Shown here piece after piece: positions 1 through 4,304 of a stretch of 6,560 nt of DNA. The translations under genes were made by a program, and so were the position numbers. The stretch is from contig CALARM010000617.1 of assembly GCA_937888925.1 (NCBI GenBank), positions 1 to 6,560 of the forward strand, written 5' to 3'. The first letter of the stretch is position 1. Each line of letters starts with the position of its first letter. This stretch comes from an uncultured Synergistia bacterium (GTDB taxonomy: Bacteria > Eremiobacterota > SpSt-956 > JAKJGF01). Below the pieces are notes generated by a model that ran no database searches, was not told where the DNA came from, and was given only the letters and a program-made list of their open reading frames with translations.

Positions 1-211
1 CAGCCTTTTCTATATTATTATGAATGGCAAAGAATTGTCTTTCTATTTCCTTAAGTACACCGGCTTCGTAGTAAATCATACCGCATTTGAGGCATATTTC
101 AACAGGTGTACCTGTTACAAGTAAATACTTGCCTTTAAAGCTATAAAGATAATCTACTTTTCTTTCTTCATGACTATCGCTGCCACAGAAATTACATGTT
201 ATTTTCTTCAT
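1..211 (-). CDS. YgiT-type zinc-finger protein (MqsA-like N-terminal domain), 3' end cut by the window
   Basis: About 70 codons are visible before the left edge cuts the gene. The product starts MKKITCNFCG and has two CxxC pairs (C6/C9 and C40/C43) separated by a short beta-rich stretch, followed by a helix (VLKEIERQF). This is the pattern of YgiT-type zinc-finger proteins, the zinc-binding half of MqsA-like antitoxins. In the family these usually partner a small toxin (MqsR, or a DUF4258/BrnT-like protein) encoded just upstream. Here the upstream 152 bases hold no such gene, so it is an orphan antitoxin or an unlinked relative. The ATG is supported by GAGGGGTG at 219-226, seven bases upstream. 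Whether a helix-turn-helix domain follows cannot be seen. The family call is good; the antitoxin role is inferred. Confidence 0.85.
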   Translation of the reverse strand, partial: MKKITCNFCGSDSHEERKVDYLYSFKGKYLLVTGTPVEICLKCGMIYYEAGVLKEIERQFFAIHNNIEKA

Positions 212-244
212 CTTTTTTCACCCCTCTTGTCCACGGGTCGATAA

Positions 245-319
245 ATTTTGGCAGACCTGGATAAAATAGCAGAAAAAGCACTGGAAGATTATAAAAAAGG
301 GAAATGTAAATCCTGGTAA
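245..319 (+). pseudogene. Possible remnant of a small plus-strand antitoxin-like gene
   Basis: The plus strand reads an open stretch ending DLDKIAEKALEDYKKGK-CKSW and TAA at 317-319. It is amphipathic, Lys/Glu-rich and helical, resembling the C-terminal tail of small antitoxins. A stop at 242-244 lies in the same frame and there is no start codon or ribosome site, so at most it is a decayed tail of about two dozen residues. It lies between the mazF stop and the YgiT-type gene, a plausible place for debris from an earlier toxin-antitoxin unit. It could equally be chance. Confidence 0.25.
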
Positions 320-363
320 TTCCGGCTCAGGCTACCCGGTTAAAGTCTCTTACAAAACACATT

Positions 364-723
364 TCAATATAATGACAGGACAAACTTCAATGCTTCGTCT
401 AATTCTTTTATTTTATAATCAGGTAAATTCCCTGTGATTTCTATAATACGATTTCTCCTGATTAAACGTATCTGTTCCGCCATGATAACAGAATCTTTTT
501 TGCACCCTCCAATGCCGGAAGGAATAAATATATGACCGGGAAATTCTTTAACACCCTTTACTGCATCAGTTAAAGGACAGACAATGACACCGGGATGGCG
601 TGATGCATTATGTGCATTATTACTTACAATAACACATGGCCTTATACCTGATTGTATTGCCGGTTCAGGAGGATTTAAATTTGCATAAACCAGATTTCCT
701 CTGGTTAAGGCAGGAATATCCAT
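364..723 (-). CDS. mazF: MazF/PemK-family endoribonuclease toxin
   Basis: A 119-residue protein of normal MazF length. Family marks in order: TRGNLVYANL (residues 7-16, first strand), QSGIRPCVIVSN (24-35, the G-x-R-P segment with R28), CPLTD (49-53), and SVIMAEQIRLI (78-88, with S78, E83, Q84 and R86), which is the conserved 'S-x-x-x-x-E-Q-x-R' strand. MazF toxins cut RNA, mainly mRNA, at short sequence motifs in the cytoplasm and are held inactive by the antitoxin encoded upstream. The start lies nine bases after the antitoxin stop, and the Shine-Dalgarno GAGG (731-734) overlaps that stop codon, which implies translational coupling. No break or missing catalytic residue is evident, so it is probably active. 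Cleavage specificity cannot be read from the sequence. Confidence 0.95.
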   Translation of the reverse strand: MDIPALTRGNLVYANLNPPEPAIQSGIRPCVIVSNNAHNASRHPGVIVCPLTDAVKGVKEFPGHIFIPSGIGGCKKDSVIMAEQIRLIRRNRIIEITGNLPDYKIKELDEALKFVLSLY

Positions 724-732
724 GGGGGAACC

Positions 733-975
733 TCAAAAACTCAGGCCGTCAGCACTGCATTTATCTTCCCATTTCATTGCTTCTTCAGTGCCCGGAGAGT
801 CAGCAACTCTGTCATATAATTCAACCATATGTTTTAATCTATGTTCCTGTACTAATTTATTCATACCTTCTATTATAAAATCAGTAATAGTTTTATTCTC
901 ATCTTTCAGTATAGATTTTAGCTGCCTGTACAGTTCATATGGCACATTTGCGTTCAATCTCTGGAACTTTTCCAT
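733..975 (-). CDS. Ribbon-helix-helix-type antitoxin of the MazF pair
   Basis: An 80-residue protein starting MEKFQRLNANVPYELYRQLK. The first 45 residues have the RHH/CopG layout: a short strand (RLNANVP), a helix (YELYRQLKSIL), a turn, then a second helix beginning at T-x-T-D-F-I-I-E-G-M-N. The acidic tail (VELYDRVADSPGTEEAMKWED) would be the toxin-wrapping part. Its place directly before mazF identifies it as the cognate antitoxin, of RHH type rather than the AbrB-like MazE of E. coli. The frame stays open to an ATG at 1008, but that start overlaps the promoter -10 box and has no ribosome site. The ATG at 975 has GAGGGGTGG five bases upstream, so I chose it. RHH antitoxins normally repress their own operon, and a matching operator is present upstream. 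Confidence 0.88.
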   Translation of the reverse strand: MEKFQRLNANVPYELYRQLKSILKDENKTITDFIIEGMNKLVQEHRLKHMVELYDRVADSPGTEEAMKWEDKCSADGLSF

Positions 976-980
976 AAAAC

Positions 981-989
981 CCACCCCTC
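981..989 (-). promoter_or_regulatory. Ribosome binding site that sets the antitoxin start
   Basis: GAGGGGTGG on the minus strand, five bases before the ATG at 975. It lies downstream of the alternative ATG at 1008, so it can serve only the inner start. The same GAGGGGTG core precedes the YgiT-type gene at 219-226. Confidence 0.75.
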
Positions 990-1019
990 TACTCATGATT
1001 ATACTCATAAAAATGAGTA
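990..1019. promoter_or_regulatory. Three-box operator of the toxin-antitoxin operon
   Basis: Three identical 7-mers: TACTCAT at 990-996 and 1002-1008, and its inverse ATGAGTA at 1013-1019. The last two form a perfect palindrome with a 4-base AAAA spacer. Box starts are 12 and 11 bases apart, about one helical turn, suiting cooperative binding of RHH dimers on one face. The palindrome fills the spacer between the -35 and -10 boxes and the first box lies just past the -10, so binding would block RNA polymerase. The repeats are seen directly; autorepression by the antitoxin is inferred from family behaviour. Confidence 0.7.
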
Positions 1020-1025
1020 AAACAA
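998..1025 (-). promoter_or_regulatory. Promoter of the antitoxin-mazF operon
   Basis: Minus-strand -10 TATAAT (998-1003) is a perfect sigma-70 match, with TTGTTT (1020-1025) as the -35 at 16-base spacing. Transcription would start near 990, leaving a leader of about 15 bases that holds the ribosome site. This supports the start at 975 and excludes the longer reading frame. Confidence 0.7.
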
Positions 1026-1083
1026 GATTTAAGGGAAATATTTTCTTTAATATGAAAAAGTTTTATATATGTTATGTTTTTCA

Positions 1084-1614
1084 TCAGGTATTACTCAGGC
1101 CATCGAGATAATAATTATAATCATTTTCACTGAAACATACGAAAATAACCTTTTCTACGGAGGTATTTTCAGTAAGGAATTTTTTGACTTCTCTTATTGC
1201 TATCTTTACCGCTCTATCAATCGGAAACCCGTAGATGCCGGTGCTTATGGACGGGAATGCTATTGTTTTTATATTATGTTTCTCTGCCAGAATAAGGGAA
1301 TTCCTGTAACATCCGGCAAGTAGTTCATCTTCTCCGTTAGTTCCTCCGTTCCAGATGGGACCCACTGCATGGATTACCCATTTTGCCGGCAATTTATATC
1401 CCTTCGTAATTTTTGCATTCCCTGTTTTGCACCCTCCGAGAGTAAGACATTCTTTTTCAAGTTCCGGCCCTGCTGCGGAATGAATTGCACCGCATACGCC
1501 GGAACCATTCCGGAGTTTATCATTTGCTGCATTTACTATGGCATCTACAGAGAGTTTTGTAATGTCTCCTTTGATGAGTTCGATTCTTGTTGAAAATTCT
1601 GTTTCCTTTGACAT
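1084..1614 (-). CDS. Macrodomain protein (MacroD/YmdB-like ADP-ribose hydrolase fold), catalytic Asp replaced
   Basis: A 176-residue single-domain protein aligning along its whole length with E. coli YmdB-type macrodomains: GDIT (16-19), VDAIVNAAN (23-31), [14 protein letters not shown] (37-50), [22 protein letters not shown] (65-86) and [12 protein letters not shown] (120-131). These proteins bind ADP-ribose and remove it from proteins, nucleic-acid ends or O-acetyl-ADP-ribose. The usual GGGVDGAIH loop reads GSGVCGAIH, so Cys41 stands where YmdB has its catalytic Asp35; the conserved Asn residues (N28, N31) remain. Binding is therefore likely, while hydrolysis may be altered or lost. The start is supported by AAGGAGGG (1623-1630). 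It follows the RAYT gene by 43 bases and may depend on its own or read-through transcription. Fold call firm, activity uncertain. Confidence 0.93.
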   Translation of the reverse strand: MSKETEFSTRIELIKGDITKLSVDAIVNAANDKLRNGSGVCGAIHSAAGPELEKECLTLGGCKTGNAKITKGYKLPAKWVIHAVGPIWNGGTNGEDELLAGCYRNSLILAEKHNIKTIAFPSISTGIYGFPIDRAVKIAIREVKKFLTENTSVEKVIFVCFSENDYNYYLDGLSNT

Positions 1615-1634
1615 GAATTATTCCCTCCTTGTTG

Positions 1635-1659
1635 AAATTTATTCGGTTTATATAAATTT
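1635..1659. repeat. AT-rich inverted repeat between the RAYT and macrodomain genes
   Basis: AAATTTAT (1635-1642) and ATAAATTT (1652-1659) are perfect 8-base inverted arms with a 9-base spacer. The repeat overlaps the transposase stop codon and ends five bases before the macrodomain gene's Shine-Dalgarno site. It could be an operator or a weak mRNA hairpin. In DNA this AT-rich it may also be chance. Confidence 0.35.
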
Positions 1660-2245
1660 ATTTGCTATGTTTCTTTGCCGGTCTTTCTTTAATATTATCA
1701 GGATTTTCTTTATCCAGTTCCCATTTTACCGGATTATTTATTATATATTCCCTTATCTGGTTTAATTCCTGATCATTTCTGATAATATGGTCATAATAAT
1801 TTCTCTGCCAGAGTTTACCCGGGAATGACGGCCAGTTATATTGTATTACAGATTTATGATAAATGTTTGTTGTTAATGATTTAAACCGATGTATAATATC
1901 AGACAATTTCATTGTGGTATCCATACCTGCTTCCCTCTGTAAGGTATTAACCCCACAGGGGCAGGCACGGGGGCCTGCCCCTACGATGATAATTCCATGA
2001 ATATGGTTTGGCATTATAATATAGGAATCTATTCCAACACCGGGATAATGTTCAGACAAGGTCTTCCATATATTTTGCACCATAAGACCTGCATCATTTA
2101 AGACTATAGTGTTATTTATTGATTGCCCCAGCAGACATTCACGATTTTGTATACAGATAGTTACAAAATAATATCCTTTCTGGCTGTAGTCATAGCCTTT
2201 CAATCTTATAGAACGTCTATGATGAATATCTGGATTATATTTCAT
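1658..2245 (-). CDS. REP-associated tyrosine transposase (RAYT, IS200/Y1 HUH family) with an in-frame REP copy
   Basis: A 195-residue Y1-transposase-like protein. Family marks: RRSIRLKGYDYSQKGYYFVTI (10-30, N-terminal strand), the HUH metal site in YIIMPNHIHGIII (75-87, H81 and H83), LSDIIHRFKSLTT (114-126), and LWQRNYYDHIIRN (145-157), with the nucleophile Tyr at 150 or 151, then the usual IREYIINNPVKWELD end. RAYTs cut single-stranded DNA at a GTAG beside a REP hairpin and are thought to spread those repeats. Three such hairpins lie just upstream. Residues 88-100 (VGAGPRACPCGVN) are exactly the translation of a fourth copy, inserted as 13 whole codons in the variable linker after the HUH motif. 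Start supported by GAGGTG (2250-2255). It appears intact; whether it is active is unknown. Confidence 0.93.
   Translation of the reverse strand: MKYNPDIHHRRSIRLKGYDYSQKGYYFVTICIQNRECLLGQSINNTIVLNDAGLMVQNIWKTLSEHYPGVGIDSYIIMPNHIHGIIIVGAGPRACPCGVNTLQREAGMDTTMKLSDIIHRFKSLTTNIYHKSVIQYNWPSFPGKLWQRNYYDHIIRNDQELNQIREYIINNPVKWELDKENPDNIKERPAKKHSK
1946..1984 (-). repeat. REP-like GTAG hairpin, copy 1, inside the RAYT gene
   Basis: Read on the minus strand, it opens with GTAG (1981-1984). A 9-base stem follows, GGGGCAGGC/GCCTGCCCC (arms 1973-1981 and 1958-1966), closed by a 6-base loop, then a GGGGTTAAT tail. It matches copy 2 at 36 of 39 positions. It starts exactly at the first base of codon 88 of the transposase and adds 13 codons without a stop. 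Confidence 0.88.
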
Positions 2246-2267
2246 TTTACACCTCTATCCGGTCACC

Positions 2268-2306
2268 GTAGGGGCACCCCCCTGTGGGTGCCCCTCTATG
2301 GGTTAT
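2268..2306 (+). repeat. REP-like GTAG hairpin, copy 3
   Basis: GTAG (2268-2271) leads into the stem GGGGCACCC (2271-2279) and GGGTGCCCC (2286-2294) with the 6-base loop CCCTGT, then a GGGTTAT tail. It has the same plan as copies 1 and 2 but the opposite orientation, and the inner stem bases have changed on both sides so that pairing is kept. It lies 23 bases before the RAYT start codon. Confidence 0.85.
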
Positions 2307-2322
2307 CTTTTTTTTTGTTTCT

Positions 2323-2364
2323 GTAGGGGCAATTCCCCTGTGGTTGCCCCTGTAAGGGATTGAT
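2323..2364 (+). repeat. REP-like GTAG hairpin, copy 4 (weaker stem)
   Basis: GTAG (2323-2326), stem GGGGCAA (2326-2332) with TTGCCCC (2344-2350), extendable by two G-T wobbles, then GGGATTGAT as a diverged tail. It lies in tandem with copy 3, same orientation, with starts 55 bases apart. The outer stem is identical to the other copies and the inner stem is different. Confidence 0.8.
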
Positions 2365-2428
2365 CTTGCATAGAGGTAATATTCTGGAATATCTTCACAG
2401 GCAGAATTCTTAGCATTCCAGGTAATGG

Positions 2429-2467
2429 ATTAACCCTGCGGGGGCAGGCACGGGGGCCTGCCCCTAC
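2429..2467 (-). repeat. REP-like GTAG hairpin, copy 2, after the PD-(D/E)XK gene
   Basis: Minus-strand GTAG (2464-2467), stem arms 2456-2464 and 2441-2449 (GGGGCAGGC/GCCTGCCCC), 6-base loop, and a GGGTTAAT tail. It is almost identical to copy 1 inside the transposase and inverted relative to copies 3 and 4. It begins 10 bases after the stop of the upstream nuclease-like gene, so the mRNA of that gene would end in this hairpin. No U-tract follows, so a Rho-independent terminator is not claimed. Confidence 0.88.
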
Positions 2468-2477
2468 ATTATTATTT

Positions 2478-4115
2478 TTAATTTTTGTCCATAACTTCCT
2501 CGGCAAAATCAGTTGTTGCTTTTAAAATTACATCAAGGTCATCTGCTGTTCTTAAAGATTTATGTTTAATATAGGCACTGGTTTCTGAACTGAGGATTTC
2601 TTGAACACGTGGTATGTCTTTAATTTTTTTAACATATTGTTGATATGTTTTTTCTGTAGCACCAAAAGTAGATAACTCTTTACTTTTTATTAATTTTACT
2701 AAATCCTCTGAAGGAAAGATAATGAGAACCATTTTATATTTATTTTGAAATTTTGCCTGTAAACTGAAAGCTGTCATACTCCATTTTATATTAAAATGTT
2801 GCTTGTTTTCCCATATTTTAAACCATTCTGTATATTTTTCTTTAAACTCATCAGGGACTTTTCCTAGAAATTTATCTTTTGGTGGTTTTGGATCTGGTGT
2901 TGCATTTTTGATTTGATCAATAGTTGAGGAAATTATGGGATAAAAATCATCATAGTGCTCCTGTATGTCATTTAAAGTAATAGTTTTCCATTGGTCATCT
3001 TTATTAAGGATTTCAGGTATTTTTTCTAAAAAATCTGAACCAATTTTTTCTGAAATTCCTGCATTATATAAATGGGTTGGTAAATTTCTGGCAAATACAC
3101 TACTATCTTTTGATATGCCAAATAAAGCAAATTCCTGATTGCTTTTAGAATCTAATAAATTTATTACACAAGAACCTTTTAAAGTTTGCTCAATACATCC
3201 AAGATTCTTCATGTCTTTTATAATTTTTTTAAAAAATTCTACAAGGCTTTCACCAACATTTTCTTCAAGACATTCAATAAATTCTTTTTTATCAGGAGTA
3301 GTTTCTTCAGGAGTTGTTACTTTTGTTGTTAATTCATCTTTTTCTCTGTCATATTTTATTTTTACTATAGCTCTGGTTTCTTCAACTGTTTTACCAACTA
3401 CATGAGAAATAACCAGTAGTGGCGAGCCTTCTTCTTTATTTATATTATAAAGTTGTAGTTCAATAAGGTATAGGTTGAAACCGAGTCCAGGTTTTTTATG
3501 AATGGCATCAGTTAATAAAGCTACATTGGGGGATATTTTATCTCCTGCGATTAATAAAAGAAATTCCCCATTTTCCAAATTTGAATTAACATTACCTAAA
3601 AAACGTTCTTTTGGAAAATTAAAGGCTCTATCTTCTTTTTCTTTTAAGTATAAACTGACATATTTTTCCAGAGACTCAATTTCTTCTCCTTTAAAATTTC
3701 TTAATGATTTTTTTACTTCCTCTTCTAATTTCTTGTAATTCCATTTAGATATTTTTTCAGCATATTCTATAATTTGTGCTACTACAGTCCTGTGTTGCTC
3801 TGGATTTTTCCATAACTTTGTCTCTACAATAGTCAGTTTACCCCGGGGACTGATATAAAGACAATCAATATAAACAGGACTACCCCCAGGAGTTTCTAAT
3901 GGTATTTGTCGACCGATTGGTATCATAGGGGTAAAAGAAACAGCTAATTCTTCAATAGCCAATAAATCAGGGTTTTCAAATATAAGATCTTCTAACCACT
4001 CTTCATTTTTTACTTTGTCATTTGACTCTATTTTTTTTTGAACAAGATCTCTTGTTTTTTTGCCCCTTTTTTCTTCTGGATTTTCTAAAATTACTGCTTT
4101 AGGAGTGTAATTCAT
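2478..4115 (-). CDS. PD-(D/E)XK nuclease-fold protein (DUF91/NucS-like N-terminal half), unknown C-terminal half
   Basis: A 545-residue cytoplasmic protein without membrane segments. Residues 36-125 form a restriction-endonuclease-like core: EEWLEDLIFENPDLL (38-52), D84 in VYIDCLY, E98-T-K100 in TIVETKLWKNPE, then R109 and VVAQIIEYA (111-119). All motif residues (D, E-x-K, Q) are present, so metal-dependent DNA or RNA cleavage is plausible. Residues 184-225 (FLLLIAGD, then GLGFNLYLIELQLYNI) match the extension typical of this DUF91-related group. I do not recognise residues 275-545; they contain two further alpha/beta-looking stretches and a Lys-rich helical end. The start is supported by AAAGGA (4123-4128). 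The gene is noticeably more AT-rich than its neighbours, suggesting separate acquisition. It lies 189 bases after the NADAR-fusion gene on the same strand; a defence role is inferred only from context. Confidence 0.85.
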   Translation of the reverse strand: MNYTPKAVILENPEEKRGKKTRDLVQKKIESNDKVKNEEWLEDLIFENPDLLAIEELAVSFTPMIPIGRQIPLETPGGSPVYIDCLYISPRGKLTIVETKLWKNPEQHRTVVAQIIEYAEKISKWNYKKLEEEVKKSLRNFKGEEIESLEKYVSLYLKEKEDRAFNFPKERFLGNVNSNLENGEFLLLIAGDKISPNVALLTDAIHKKPGLGFNLYLIELQLYNINKEEGSPLLVISHVVGKTVEETRAIVKIKYDREKDELTTKVTTPEETTPDKKEFIECLEENVGESLVEFFKKIIKDMKNLGCIEQTLKGSCVINLLDSKSNQEFALFGISKDSSVFARNLPTHLYNAGISEKIGSDFLEKIPEILNKDDQWKTITLNDIQEHYDDFYPIISSTIDQIKNATPDPKPPKDKFLGKVPDEFKEKYTEWFKIWENKQHFNIKWSMTAFSLQAKFQNKYKMVLIIFPSEDLVKLIKSKELSTFGATEKTYQQYVKKIKDIPRVQEILSSETSAYIKHKSLRTADDLDVILKATTDFAEEVMDKN

Positions 4116-4184
4116 AAATAATTCCTTTCTTTCTTTTATTAAATATTATCTACTTATTATTTTTTTACTAACCATATCATAAAA

Positions 4185-4201
4185 AATTTCTATAGGAAAT
4201 T
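4185..4201. repeat. Short inverted repeat upstream of the PD-(D/E)XK gene
   Basis: AATTTC (4185-4190) and GAAATT (4196-4201) are perfect inverted arms around TATAG. They lie about 70-86 bases before the start codon, where a repressor could act. Only six bases per arm in AT-rich DNA makes this weak. Confidence 0.3.
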
Positions 4202-4237
4202 CCCCAAATCCTTTTCATGCAAAATAATTACAAATAA

Positions 4238-4301
4238 AACAAAAAGTTTTGTTGGAATAAAGATTTCTGTTCTCCGGCCTGATTATTATATAAAACCAGG
4301 C
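4238..4301 (-). terminator. Possible weak transcription end after the NADAR-fusion gene
   Basis: Three bases past the stop, the minus strand forms GCCTGGTT...AATCAGGC (arms 4294-4301 and 4277-4284, 8 pairs with one G-T, 9-base loop). Further on, AACAAAA/TTTTGTT (4238-4253) is followed by a T-rich run. Neither is a classic GC stem plus U-tract, so termination is tentative. Confidence 0.35.
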
Positions 4302-4304
4302 TGT

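Larger units (their letters stand above)
4116..4304. other. Intergenic region between the two 545-residue genes
   Basis: 189 AT-rich bases with no coding potential on either strand. They hold a hairpin just after the upstream stop (4277-4301), a small A/T stem (4238-4253) followed on the minus strand by a T-rich run, an inverted repeat (4185-4201) and the ribosome site of the next gene. I found no convincing -35/-10 pair, though several TATA-like hexamers are present. Confidence 0.6.

Noticed and set aside
1052..1084. Inverted repeat ATGAAAAA/TTTTTCAT at the end of the macrodomain gene
   Set aside because: Eight A/T-rich pairs around a 17-base loop with no U-tract; too weak to call a terminator.
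636..1323. Overlapping plus-strand open frames of 80-130 codons
   Set aside because: They are antisense to mazF, its antitoxin and the macrodomain gene, have Phe/Ser/Tyr-rich shadow composition and no ribosome sites.
2379..2421. Small inverted repeats (ATATTC-TG-GAATAT and CTGGAAT...ATTCCAG) between REP copies 4 and 2
   Set aside because: Short arms in AT-rich DNA; no evidence they belong to the REP unit or act as a site.
1946..2467. The hairpin repeats as a CRISPR array
   Set aside because: Copies differ in orientation and spacing (one is inside a gene), with no regular spacers; GTAG-REP elements explain them better.
2303..2506. A 67-codon minus-strand open frame across the REP array
   Set aside because: Its middle is just the translation of REP copies (GAGPRACP-type peptide), it overlaps the end of the nuclease-like gene, and it has no ribosome site or family resemblance.
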